64,000 nt of DNA. Origin: Isoetes taiwanensis. Taxonomy: Eukaryota > Streptophyta > Lycopodiopsida > Isoetales > Isoetaceae. Below are positions 34,359-45,912 of this stretch, in pieces. Where the stretch lies: contig JAJEKV010000078.1 of assembly GCA_021234155.1 (NCBI GenBank), positions 4,685,225 to 4,749,224 on the forward strand. The letters are read 5' to 3'. A program made the translations under genes and the position numbers. A model generated the notes under the pieces. It saw only the letters and a program-made list of their open reading frames with translations. It was not told where the DNA came from and ran no database searches. Every line of letters starts with the position of its first letter. Position 1 is the stretch's first letter.

Positions 34359-34550
34359 AAAACTATGCTCCCTTTGTCAAATTGTACCACACAAATCAAT
34401 TACGGCAAAATCCCCCTTCACCCAAGAAATTGCTCCTTCCTCAATGGTGTCGTTTTCTTTCGAAGCGATCACCAATACCAATGGTAACAACTCCTTTTTC
34501 AATGGAAATTCTTGCCAATCAATGGTATGTCGAGCACTGTGGTCGCAAAT

Positions 34551-34658
34551 TGTTAGAGCCTGAACTCTAACCTTGCCAGAAGGATGAAAAACCAACACTC
34601 CAAGCTCAATCTATCAGATCAAGGCAATGCACAATACAAAGATTCATCATCTCCATAG
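34551..34658 (-). repeat. Gypsy-2 LTR fragment left of the copia element
   Basis: Begins TGTTAGAGCCTGAAC and runs to the copia insertion point after CTCCATAG. The same 108 bp recur at 40457-40566 with the remainder of the LTR attached. Confidence 0.75.
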
Positions 34659-35261
34659 TGTGGTCAGTTCAACAATTTAAAGCAAATGCACTAGCAATTT
34701 CTCTTAAGAAAACCACTACTCAATCAACTAAGCAATTCAATAATACATAGGTATTCATCTTTATCCTTAACTAGATAATACCCTTTAAACCATTGAATTC
34801 AAATTACGGAATTTACTGTAGCTTTGGGAATGATCACAATACTGTAGCACTTTAACCTTACTTGTTGAACTGTATTATGTAGATCCGGCTCACTCAGAGT
34901 TAGATCTACAGTTCATACATGTTTATAGACCACTAGATCCGGCGGTTAAGCAATCGTGGCTTCACTTCCGACGGTTTTGGCTTCACCGATCACTGAATAC
35001 TTAGATGCCACTGTTTTATTCGTTAGCTCAGATAGGCAATGCAACTTTCCCTCCAAATAATCGATGTCTTTAAACTTAACCTTTAACCTTTTAACCTTAG
35101 GCTTTTAACCATAGGTATTCGACCACCAATATTAATCCTTATACAACTATTGCTAGCAAAGGTTAAAGTTTAATATAACTCACCAGTTAATACCCAGAAC
35201 TGAATCTGTGTGCAGGATCTCAGCAAGTTCCCCCATCAAGAATATTGTCTGAGATACAACA
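34659..35261 (-). repeat. Copia 3-prime LTR
   Basis: 603 bp with inverted ends TGTGGTCA / TATACAACA-type. Closely matched by 39613-40107. The pair differs by scattered substitutions and one block deletion, so the insertion is not very recent. Confidence 0.92.
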
Positions 35262-35288
35262 TTCCCCCATCAGATAATATTCTGTAAT

Positions 35289-37739
35289 TCATAGACTGAA
35301 TTGAACTTTAGCAGATTGCTGTTCTGAAATGTTAAAACCTGTAACACCAAGTAATTCTTTGAACTTCCAGAACTTGGCTTGTGTGAGTGCCTTTGTAAAT
35401 ATGTCTGCAGCTTGATCTTGAGTGCTTATAAATTCAACTGATACATATTTTTTTGCAACCATTTCCCTGATGAAATGCATATGTAGCTCAATGTGTTTAG
35501 TCCTTTGATGTAAGACAGGATTTTTTGTAATAGCAATGCAGCTTTGGCTATCACATAGTAAGATAGTTGCCCTTATTTGCATTATGCCTAGTTCATTAAG
35601 TAGCCTCCTGACCCAGACAACTTCTTTGGCTGCAAGAGTAGTGGCTGCATATTCAGCCTCAGCTGAAGACATGGCAGTACTAGATTGTTTCTTTGATTTC
35701 CATATTATGGCAGCTCCTCCAAGCATCAAAGGAAACCCTGATGTAGACTTCCTGCTGTCTAAATCTGAGCCCCAGTCTGCATCACAGTACCCTTTGAGTA
35801 TCAAATCATCACTGGAATAGCATATGCCCTGATCTTGAGTTCCCTTGAGGAATCTTAGAATTCTTTTAGCTGCTATCCAGTGTTGTTTTCCTGGATTGTT
35901 TGTGTACCTGCTTAGGAGGCTAACAGAGAAGGCAATATCAGGTCGTGTGCAATTGCTGATGTATAGTAAACAACCAAGCAGTTCTCTGTATGGTATCCCC
36001 TCCATTTTTTTCATTTCTTCAAAGGATTTAGGACACATGTCCGCTGATATAGAATGACCAGGAACCAAAGGTGTGTCCACAATCTTGCATTCACTCATAC
36101 CAAATCTGTCTAATATGCTTTGAATATTTGCAGTTTGTGTGAGTGTGAGTTTCCTGTTTGCTTTGTTTCTTTGCACTTAAATCCCCAAGAACTTCTTTAA
36201 TTCACCTAGGTCAGTCATTTTGAATTTCTCCTTTAGCATGGCTTTGCTGCAATTGAGACATTCCATAGTATTTGAAATCATGATGCAATCATCCACATAT
36301 AGTGCAATGATGCAATAGTTGCCATTTTGTTTCAAAACATAAATATTAGCATCACTTTGCAATTTACTGAAGCCCTTTTTTCTGAGGTAATCATCCACGC
36401 AAATATACCATTGTCTGGGAGCTTGTTTAAGTCCATAGACTGCTCTCTTTAATTTCCATACCATGTTGGATCCAACCTCAAAGCCCTGTGGTTGTTCCAT
36501 GAAGATTTCCTCATCTAACTGAGCATTCAAAAAGGCAGTACTGACATCCATATGATATACCTCAAGGTTTTTTGCATTTGCATATGCCAATAGCATTCTA
36601 ATACTTGCCAATTTGACTATTGGTGAGAAAGTCTCATCATAATCCAGCCCTTTTCTTTGAGATAATCCTTTTGCAACTAATCTGGCCTTATATTTCTGCC
36701 CTTTCCCATCTGACTCTGGTTTGAGTTTAAATATCCATTTGTTTTTGACAATATTTTTCCCACTAGGTCTTTCAACCAGCTCATAAGTTTGTGTCCTTTG
36801 AAATGCATTCATTTCCTCTTCCATGGCTTTCTTCCAACATAATGAATCATTTGCAATCATAGATTCTTCATAGCTGCAGGGTACATTAGGTTCAAGAATG
36901 GCTAGAATTTGTTCAAGCTCGGGTTCCTCCTCTGCAAATCTCCTACTTTTTCCCTCATCACTTCTTCCATTTTTATTTGTGTCAATGTCTAAATCATTCT
37001 TGAGTTTTTTTGGCTTAATCTTCCCTCTTTTGGTTTTCAACACATAATCTCCATGTTCTATATCTGCCTGATTCTTTTCATTGTCCACATCTCTGATATT
37101 TATTGAATTTCCAGCAAATTCTCCATTGATATCCTCATCATCACATATTTCTGGTTTTTCAGACTCCTTATTCACATCCTTAATTTTATCTTCACAGTTT
37201 GTATTTGCTACTTCTTTTGATTTCTCCTTCTCTCTATGTTTGAACAGCATACTTTCATCAAACGTTACATCACGACTTACTATAATTCTTCTTTTAGCTG
37301 GCTCATATAACTGATACCCCTTTGAATGCTCGTCATAACCTATGAGATAGCATAGGCAAGCTCTGTCATCTAATTTCTTCCTAACTTCTTTTGGTATATG
37401 AGCATATGCTACACATCCATACACTCTATAATGTTCAAAAGAGGGTTCAGTCCCATACCATAGTTTGTCAGGTACTTCTCCATTTGTACTTCTAGTAGGC
37501 AATTTGTTTTGAATGTTTGCCGCTGATTTGAGCGCTTCCTCCCACAGAAAGTTTGGCAGGCCAGCATGCTTGATCATAGATTTCACTGCATTAAGCAGTG
37601 ATCTATTCTTCCTCTCTGCTACTCCATTTTGTTGAGGAGTGTGTGAGCATGTAAGTTGCCTTTTAATCCCAAGACTTTGTGATTTGTTAAACACAGCAGA
37701 AGAAACAAACTCCCCCTCCTGCAATGGGTTCTCAAGCAT
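35289..37739 (-). pseudogene. Copia integrase C-terminus, reverse transcriptase and RNase H
   Basis: Only one in-frame TAA (36179-36177, after KKFLGI) splits 815 otherwise open codons. The order is: integrase end (TPQQNGVAERKNRSLL), the variable linker, RT (WIFKLKPESDGKGQKYKARL, then ETFSPIVKLASIR, AFLNAQLDEEIFMEQPQGF, and the catalytic ALYVDDCIM), and RNase H (YCDADWGSDLDSRKSTSG, KKQSSTAMSSAEAEY, then DQAADIFTKAL). The catalytic YVDD and the DSRKSTSG / SSAEAEY motifs are all present. The stop replaces the Glu usually found in LGIEV, a one-base change. Confidence 0.95.
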
Positions 37740-38264
37740 TTAATTTTTTTACCATTTTGCCTTTCTGCTTCAGCTTGAAATATTTTGAATGCTTCAAAGG
37801 CTTGATCCTTGGTCCTCAATGTATAGCATTTTGTTTTCCTAGTTAGGTCATCTATAAAAGTAATAAAGTACTTTCTCCCATGAATGCTCCTTACATTTAG
37901 TGGTCCACATAGATCACTATGCACAATTTCCAAGATTTCTTTTGCCCTTTTTGCTTTCTTGGGAAATGGTAATCTCTCTTTTTTTTCCCAACAAACAGCC
38001 CTCACATTTAAGATTTTCAACCTTATCTTCTTCCCCAATGATCAGACCCTTTTTGATCATATAGTTAATATTATTTGCATGAGTATGGCCGAGTCTCTCA
38101 TGCCACAATTTCAGGGTAGGTATTCTTACTGTATTGATTGCATCAGCCATATCATTATAGAAACCAAAGAGTTTGCCAATACGTTTCCCAAGAAACTTGA
38201 TTTTATTATGCAACATCACTTTACAAAATAGTTTTTCAAATACTACTTGATAACCAAGATCCAC
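37619..38264 (-). pseudogene. Copia integrase N-terminal half
   Basis: HERLGHTHANN and CEGCLLGK form the HHCC zinc site; IVHSDLCGP starts the catalytic core and ITFIDDLTRK carries the second Asp. Frames change near 38000 and again near 37735, where the segment normally containing DNGGEF is disrupted before the frame resumes as GEFVSSAVF. Confidence 0.9.
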
Positions 38265-38267
38265 TAA

Positions 38268-38708
38268 TTAAGTGACAGAAATAAGGTTCTTCACTATATT
38301 AGGAACACAAAATACTTTATCTAACATCACAATCTTTCCCTCCAAGTCATACGATTCCAAAAGTCCTTCTTCTTCAACCTTTTCTAGTTTCCCATCTCCC
38401 ATTGAAACAAAGCTGGAAATTTTGCTAGTCTTCTCCTTTAGCCTGCACTTGGATTTTATCACGCTTCTTTCAGCTCCACTATCTATGACAAATAGATTAT
38501 CATCATCCTTAGAAGTTCTTTCAGAAACAGAAAATATTTTTGAATTGCTTACCTCTGCATTTTCGTCCATTTCATCTTCACCCTCCTCTTCTTCTGCTTC
38601 TCTGGTTATGTTTACAGCAGATGCTCTTCCTTTTCCTTTATTTCTAAAATTTCCTCTTCCCCTTGAGTTATTATCTCGGGTATTATACCCTCTGCCCCTA
38701 GCATTCAT
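38268..38708 (-). pseudogene. Copia protease and nucleocapsid tail
   Basis: An Arg/Gly-rich start (RGRGYNTRDNNSRGRG) precedes the aspartic protease signature FVIDSGAERSV and the closing segment VFCVPNIVKNLISV. The CCHC knuckle CFNCQGYGHVAANC sits just upstream (38755-38800) in an adjoining frame. Confidence 0.9.
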
Positions 38709-38758
38709 CCCTCTTCCTCTACCCTTTTCTTGATCCCTTGGCCTGGAACAGTTAGCAG

Positions 38759-39611
38759 CTACATGACCATAGCCTTGGCAATTAAAGCATATATTCTCCT
38801 TTGACAGTTTAGGACAATTAGCTTAATGTGGCCTTCTAGATTGCAATAAAAGCATGGACCTATTCGGCCTCTACCCCCAGCATAAAGTATTTCATTATTT
38901 TCATCACTCTCCTTTTTTACTTTCCTTTGCTCTACTTCTGTCCTGAGCATATTTTCAGCTTTATTCCTTGTCTTAGCAACATTTCTGATTAAGACTGACA
39001 GATGCTCATTAGAAGAAACAGCTCGGGCTATGGATAGCACTTGATACCTTTCATTTATGACAACTCCAGCTCCATCTAAATCAGCTATGATGTTGTCAAA
39101 TTTATTATCTGACACATCATCATCCTCTTGAAACCTTAGGTTCCTTAATTCAGTTTCCAAAACATCAATTTGTGAAGATGTTTTGGCCTCATAATTTTTA
39201 AGCAAATAGCTCCACATCTGCCTAGGTGTCTTACCTCTCAGCTTGAGCATGATAGTTGGACCAACTTTGCTGCAAATAATGCCTTTGGCCTCCTTTATTT
39301 TGGCAATTCGTGTTGCATTTGCTGAGCTTCCTTCACCACTAGGATTTAATCCTGAATTAGCAGACTGGCCCCCTCCTCTAACTTGCTGTTGAACTTGCAC
39401 CAGCATCACTTGTGGCAGATGTATCACCTGCATTATCCTCACATTCATTGGGATCTACAAGTTCCCAAAGATCTTCTACTTCCAGAATATGCATAATCTG
39501 ATTTTTCCAGATTTGAAATCCTGAACCTCCTTTGTAAACTTCAACAGCATTAAGTAGACTTGCTCCAAATCTACTGGCCATGATCCTTAACCTGGAGTGC
39601 TCTGATACCAC
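38759..39611 (-). pseudogene. Copia gag
   Basis: The start region reads MASRFGASLLNAVEVYKGGS and WELVDPNECEDN (39378-39611), beginning at the primer site. A frameshift near 39390 leads to the capsid part (MLKLRGKTPRQMWSYLLKNY, LETELRNLRFQEDDDVS). A first Cys-rich element, CFYCNLEGH, lies near 38830. Confidence 0.88.
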
Positions 39612-40157
39612 TTGTGGTCAGTTCAACAATTTAAAACAAATGCACTAGCAATTTCTCTTAAGAAAACCACTACTCAATCAATTAAGCAATTCAATAATAC
39701 ATAGGTATTCATCTTTATCCTTAACTAGATAATACCCTTTAAACCATTGAATTCAAATTACAGAATTTATTGTAGCTTTGGGAATGATCACAATACTGTA
39801 GCACTTTAACCTTACTTGTTGAACTGTATTATGTAGATCCGGCTCATCCAGAGTTAGATCTACAGTTCATACATGTTTATAGACCACTAGATCTGGCGGT
39901 TAAGCAACCTTGGCTTCACTTTCGACGGTTTTAGCTTCACCGATCCGAATACTTAGATGCCTTTGTTTTATTAGTTAGCTCGGATAGGCAATTCAACTTT
40001 TCCTCCAAATAATCGACGTCTTTAAACTTAACCTTTAACCTTAGGCTTTTAACCATAGGTATTCGACCACCAATATTAATCCTTATACAACTATTGCTAG
40101 CAAAGGTTTACCAGGCGAATCGTCGTATGCGGGATCTCAAAGAAGTTTTCCTTGTCT

Positions 40158-40566
40158 AAAACGAAATTGAATCTTGATGTAATTTTGAGTCCAAAGATTG
40201 AGTCACCGGTCCCCTTCTTGTTACGATGGAGCTTGGTGGTATATCCTTCTTACTTCTCTTGGGCATAAAACTATGCTCCCTTTGTCAAATTGTACCACAC
40301 AAATCAATTACGGCAAAATCCCCTTCACCCAAGAAATTGCTCCTTCCTCAATAGTGTCGTTCTTTACCGACGATCACCAATACCAGTGGTAACAACTCCT
40401 TTTTCAATGGAAATTCTTGCCAATCAATGGTATGTCGAGCACCGTGGTCGCCAAATTGTTAGAGCCTGAACTCTAACCTTGCCAGAAGAATGAAAAACCA
40501 ACACTCCAAGCTCAATCTATCAGATCAAGGCAATGCACAACACAAAGATTCATCATCTCCATAGCT
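40158..40566 (-). repeat. Second copy of gypsy-2 gag start, leader and LTR edge
   Basis: Matches 34250-34658 nearly base for base: AAAACGAAATTGAATCTTG to CATCATCTCCATAG. It contains the gag start, a primer site (TGGCGACCACGGTG on the minus strand just inside 40457) and the first 110 bp of the LTR. It abuts the truncated 5-prime end of the copia element. Confidence 0.92.
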
Positions 40567-40819
40567 AGATCAAGCAAGATACTCTCTCTCAATACACCGT
40601 CTCCCTGTTCTTTTCCCTCTGCTAAGACAATACTGTGATCATAATCCTTCCACAATGCATACGTGCAAATATCCTGCACGCGTGCATGTGCGTATATCAC
40701 TCCATATACGGTATATTGTCTTCTATACCACCTCAATAGTGGTGAGTGTGGTGAGTGGTGAGTGGTGAGTGGTGAGTGGTGAGTGGTGATAAGTGTGGTG
40801 AGTGGTGACGACCCCAACA
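40457..40819 (-). repeat. Gypsy-2 LTR (complete copy)
   Basis: Plus-strand left end TGTTAGAGCC and right end CCCCAACA give inverted TGTTAG..CTAACA / TGTTGG..CCAACA termini. It includes a GTGAGTG-type 7-bp tandem repeat at 40740-40806. The right limit is inferred from the CA terminus and the start of the LINE tail next to it. Confidence 0.65.
40740..40806 (+). repeat. GTGAGTG minisatellite
   Basis: About eight tandem copies of a GTGAGTG-type heptamer, with two interruptions, inside the gypsy-2 LTR. Confidence 0.95.
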
Positions 40820-40824
40820 ATCAG

Positions 40825-41386
40825 AAGAATAGAATAGAATAGAATAGAATAGTTTTTTTAACGTCCACGAAGACCAATAGAACATGGGACCCATACAATG
40901 GGCTAGTACAATCATTACTACTAGGATTAAAAAACCCCTGCCTCGAAAGGTTTTCAAGGGAAAAACCTTTGCAGTAATGATGATACTAGACAAGCTTAGA
41001 TAATGACTACTGAGGGCTCAGTAATTGCAGACGTTTATCTAGAACCTCAAGTATGTATAATGCCAAGTCATGCACAGATGGTGCGCTGAGAAGTTGTGGA
41101 AGCGTGGAATGGAATGCTAAGGTCGAAAAATGATTCCGGACTATCTCAAAAGCAGGGCAACTCAGAAGAGTATGGCTTTCATCTTCAATAACCTGTAACT
41201 GGCAACAGGCACGTAGTCTCGCTTCTCGCGGCAATTGCGGCCGCTCCCATCTACCTGTCTCAATCCGTAGCCTGTGGGACCCCGTGCGAATTGATGCAAT
41301 AGCTACAAGCTTGTTCCTGGACAATGAAGCAAGCAAATAAGCTTGGGGCCCTGGTGCCAAAGTGGGATTTATGTGTGCATGATAAT
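40825..41386 (-). mobile_element. LINE 3-prime module, copy 1
   Basis: The minus strand carries a 117-codon frame (41360-41007): SRNKLVAIASIRTGSHRLRI, then RLRACCQLQVIEDESHTLLS with a C..C...H....C finger typical of the end of LINE ORF2. A short untranslated tail follows and ends in five ATTCT repeats. Its 5-prime limit coincides with that of copy 2 (53576). Whether this is a 5-prime-truncated LINE or a defined small non-autonomous element is open. Confidence 0.8.
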
Positions 41387-43983
41387 TGAAGGAAATTGAA
41401 GGTTACTTTCAGGGTGAATACTCCAAACCTTTTGAAGACAAGGAGGTTGAGGAGCCAACTTTGATAGATTTCTTCAAAGACATTCCCCAAAACATGGAAA
41501 TAATCAATGAAGGGAAAATCTTGGATGTCCCTTCATTGATAAAGGGAAAAGTCCAGGCCCGGATGGTTTACAACCAGAATTCTATCTGGAATTCTGGGGC
41601 ATAATGAAGGAGGATTTGATTAATTTTTTTTAGGGGGCATGGAAAGCTTTAAGGTTACATCCATCAATCAATGGTGGACACATCACTTTGATCCCAAAGG
41701 TATCTTGTACAAGTTGATAAGCCCATGTCAGTCTGCTTTCCTTCCCCAAAAGAATATTCTTGACAATTATATAGGGGCTGCTGAAGGTCTGCACTGGAAT
41801 AAGTTGTCTGGACAAAAAAGCATGCTTTTGAAGTTAGTTTTTAGAGAGCGTATGACACTATAAAGTGGCAATTTCTGAAGAAGGCAATGGCACACCTTGG
41901 TTTCCCTGAGAGCATATATAACAAGGTCTGGAGTTTTAATGTAAATGCCTCTTTAGCCATCATTACAAATGGCACTCCATAGTCCATCAAAACCATTTCA
42001 ATGTAAAAGGGGTGTGAGGCAGGGATGCCCTTTAGCCCCATACCTTTTTCTAATCATTACTAAAATAGTGACTAGAATGGCTATAAGTCTGCAACAAAGG
42101 AAACTGATTAATTGCAATATGCTAACGACACCTTTGTGTTTCTCAAGCATGGGGATGACAGCCTGCAAAACTTTTTGATGGCCATAGACAGATTTGGAGG
42201 AGCTACTGGGGTAGTTCTCAACAAAATAAAGAGTGCAATAATCTTTGATTCCCAGGAACCAACCATTCAGGGAATTAAAGTTCTTGATAATAAGATAGCC
42301 ACTAAGATCTTGGGAATCCCATTAGCCCTTAATTGTTCTCTGCATGGATTATGGAAACCCATTGTATCCAAGATTAAGAAAAAATTGAATATGTACCCAT
42401 CCTCTCTATCTTTAGCAGGAAGAGTAGAGATTGCTAATGATGTTATTGGAAGTACACATGTATACTGTTCTTCAGTAATTGTTGGAGAAAGGCATCATAC
42501 AAGCAGATACAAATGGCTATTAGGAAATTCATATGGCAGGGTTCCCATAAAGTGGCTTGGTCGGATCTGGTCAAATCTAGGAAATATGGACGGCTAGGAT
42601 GTAAAGATCCGTTTATACAAGCCCAAGCATTGGCAGCAAAAATGGTGTGGAGAGCCTTGTACATTGACAGACCCTCACCAGCTCTCAATTTAATCAGGTA
42701 TTGGTTACAGAAATCTCATACAGTTGGAAGTGCTATATAAAACATTGTCTACCTGACTTAGCTTTTTTTCAAGTAACTCCATGCTCAGGAACATCCAGCA
42801 CTATGAGAAGAATCCTTGATGCTTGGAACAATGCTGCACTATGTTATAGACCACCCTGTTTAGATGCCAGATATAAAGATATCAATTTCTTTTTGCATCC
42901 TGCCTTAGCCCCAGAAGGTATTGGAACAAAAGTATATGCAGTGGTACAATACATGCATAAGGAGAATTGAGGATCTAAGGTCCGGATGGCTGGTTGACAT
43001 GGGATGAGGTAGGTAATAGAACTAAGGGCTCTGAATTAGATAAAAAGATTTATCAGCTGGTGATGGAAATGGTAGACAAGAACCATGAGCTCAGTCAGAA
43101 TACTAATCAATGGCAGTTAAACAATAAGGAGGTGTACTCGATCAAAGATATATACAGAGCTTTAATTCAAAAGAAACCATCCAACGCTACTCGACAATGG
43201 AACTGTGATGAGGATAAACTAATCTCGGTTTGTGCAAAAGGTTGAAAGATATATCTTGCGGAGACGAATAAAGACCTTCAAATTGGATTGCGGTTCATTA
43301 GAGCTTAGCCACCAATCTAAATATGACCATAATGTGTTTAATCAATGTAAATTATGTGGTGAAGTGGAAAGCTCCAACCATGTTTTCATTTGCCTATATG
43401 GCCTCTTTGGATTTTTGATTTGGACCTCACAAGTCAATAAAGGGTGCTCCAAATGAGAACAATCTACTTGGCTTACGGGATGTTGAAAATAAACTGGTCA
43501 ACACTACTCAAACTCTGAGTTGCTGGGCCATCTGGTTACATAGAAACAAGGCGATGATTGGGAATTATGCCCCATCTCTGATATAGTTGAAAAAAACTTT
43601 CTTGGACCTAGTGCAAATATCAGCCATAGCACACAAAATCCTTAAAGGGAAGAAATATGATACTGAATGGCATAGTATAGGGACCTTCAAGGGGCCACAT
43701 GAATTCTATATTCTAAAACTAACTAATTGTGATGATGTGCTACACAGATGCCATGAGGAGACTCAATAGGGCAGGGAGCTCAACTAGGAAAATGGGACTA
43801 GCAGAGAATTCTGATGAGGAGGAGGCCAGGTTATCTAACTCTGAGTTGGAGAACCTCTTCATTCAATTGAAACAGGAAATGATACATGCTCTTGCTATCA
43901 AAAAGCTGTTGAAGAGGAAAGAGTTCTGGAGATATAATGGGCTTAGGCCTTTTTTCTTAAATCTATTTTATATGTGGCAGTAG
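41387..43983 (+). pseudogene. Decayed L1-like LINE, reverse transcriptase to C-terminus
   Basis: In changing plus frames: PGPDGLQPEFYLEFWGIM near 41550; GGHITLIPK near 41675; the catalytic box appears as LQYANDTFVFLKHGDDSL at 42105-42165 (F/YADD changed to YAND). Then come FGGATGVVLNKIKSAI, SLSLAGRVEIANDVIG and AIRKFIWQG near 42515, and a terminal finger CKLCGEVESSNHVFIC near 43355. The order matches plant L1-type ORF2. Endonuclease and 5-prime parts are absent, cut off by LINE module 1. Many stops. Confidence 0.9.
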
Positions 43984-45615
43984 GAAAGGGAGGCACACGT
44001 CCTCCTCCTACTGGATTTCACCAATTTCTCATGTGAAGAATTGGACTTGATGCCGAATACATTTGGGAGGTAGAAAGTGCCTGATCTTACCATTCAGGAC
44101 CTCCTAAATGCTGCATAAAGTGAGAACACAGATCTGTTTTTGAACTTAAACTGTAGTATCTACTTACAGTATGTTTATCTTTTATAAGATCCTCTGTGCA
44201 TGTTATATAAGGATCAATTTGTACAGGACAGATCCGATCTTTCGAGATCTCATCTTCTGATTGTAATTTTGGTGTATCGATCACAGAGATATACCTATCT
44301 GATGTGTTTCCTCTTACAATCCGGTATTGTAAAAGAAATGGCCAAAGCTGCAGACTTAGACAAACTTAAATGTGTAGGAGAGAGTCCCATGCATTTACTG
44401 CTCTTACTAGAAAAAGGATTCTAGATGGTAAGTGAGTGCCTAGAATAAGAGGGCAGAGAAATTTTGAAATTTGGGGTATTTTACAATAATGGAGGGCGGT
44501 AAATTGATAAAAAGGTTGCATTTTAAGTATATCCACGGTAATGAATAGAACTATAAATGTGAGGTTTCTGGGTAACTAGATCTTATAATTTTCAGCATAG
44601 CAAGCTATATATTTTATATCTTTGCAATGTAATCTATTCATTGAAGCAAAATTTAAGCATGTTAATGTTTGTAGGCCAAATCTCATCTTCATATGTGAAT
44701 CGCTATTAAATGACATCTTAAATTCACATGAAGAATGATATTGGCTGAATAATTCTGTGTAAAGTCAAGTGGAGACTCATCTCCAATTCAAATGTAGAAC
44801 TCTCATCTCTTTGAACCAATCGGGAACCTTCAAGGCGAGGTTGGCTTGGTTTTTTAATCTTGATAGTAATGATGTGTCATAAGCTATTTTGGTCTCGTGG
44901 CTGATAAAAGATCAATTCACTCCATCAAATGATTATCTTGGCCTACAAAAGTGCCTAGTTTGCAATGGTTTACAAACTGTATGCGCTAAGAAGTTGCTAT
45001 ATTATTTTTATTTATTTATTTTGAAAGAAATCCATTGAGTATTTGGGAGCAAAAACTAGGTCATTTTGTACTTTTTAGCATTCTAGATGGATAGGCGGAG
45101 ATATTTTGGAACTTCATTAATGACAAGTCCAGGGCATGAATGGAGATGGTCATGGCGGGCGTTACAAAAGCATCCAAATGCATCCAAGAGGAAAGGTAAA
45201 TCTACAGCCTCTTCAACAGTTCCACCGCTGATGTTTGTCCCAACATGCTCCTCTACAAAACTTGGAATTCTCCTACCCCTCTCCCGTCTGCATTTTCTAG
45301 CCCCAACTCACGCTAGTCCTCACATTCATCTGAGATCTCCTCCTCTTTTATTGCCTCATTCCACCGCAGTTCCGTAATAGAGGGAGCAAATTTGACTTGC
45401 TTAGCATAGCGACCACTACCCCCTCCTCGACTTCCCACCCCTACCCCTTCCCCACCTCGGCTCCTTCATAGCTCGACCAACAATGCACTTTCGAGGAACC
45501 GGTCGCCCTATCAGGTCCTCAAAATAATGGAAACCCAGGTCCGACCCCCTCGATTGTCACATCCTCTTGCTGAGCTACTCTTCCCCATTTTAATTGTCTA
45601 ATTTTTTGCATCTAG
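43984..45615. other. No gene recognised
   Basis: AT-rich DNA after the LINE. A TATATAAGG-type box lies near 44209 and a few short frames occur (for example 45087-45377), none with family motifs or convincing splice context. Confidence 0.5.
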
Positions 45616-45912
45616 GCTTCCATACCCATCAACCACGACGTCTCTAAACTATTCAACAGACCTCGTCCATATCACTGGCGAGACCCCTGCTCCGCAAGTC
45701 ACTGTCATGAGCTTCCTAACCTTGCTGCACTCTCGTGGATGCCCCACGACATCCAAGCAATTAACTCTGAGGCCCGCCCTCTCGCGTGTTTGCAACACAC
45801 GCTCTCTAGCAAAGCCCCCTCTGCTCTACCATCTTACTCTGACTTCACTTTCAACCAGAGCCTCCCTTCTCATATACATCATGCCTGCAACCTTACAGCC
45901 CCCCCTCCTTGA
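45616..45912 (+). CDS. Candidate exon of unknown function
   Basis: After an acceptor-like TTTGCATCTAG, 98 codons are open to TGA at 45910-45912. They include SKLFNRPRPYHWRDPC, LAALSWMPHDIQAINS and ALPSYSDFTFNQSL. The mix of residues (Pro, His, Trp, Asp, Asn) is protein-like and unlike the other two frames. The family is not recognised and no partner exon was identified. Confidence 0.35.
   Translation, partial: ASIPINHDVSKLFNRPRPYHWRDPCSASHCHELPNLAALSWMPHDIQAINSEARPLACLQHTLSSKAPSALPSYSDFTFNQSLPSHIHHACNLTAPPP

Larger units (their letters stand above)
34659..40157 (-). mobile_element. Copia element, near complete, 5-prime LTR end lost
   Basis: Its 3-prime LTR is 34659-35261 (TGTGGTCAG...ACAACA), with polypurine tract 35262-35271 (GATGGGGGAA on the minus strand). 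The 5-prime LTR is 39613-40157 and lacks a roughly 40-bp internal piece and the last dozen bases. Primer site 39599-39610 reads TGGTATCAGAGC on the minus strand, complementary to initiator tRNA-Met. Gene order is gag, protease, integrase, RT, RNase H, as expected for Ty1/copia. It was inserted in the LTR of gypsy-2. Confidence 0.95.
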
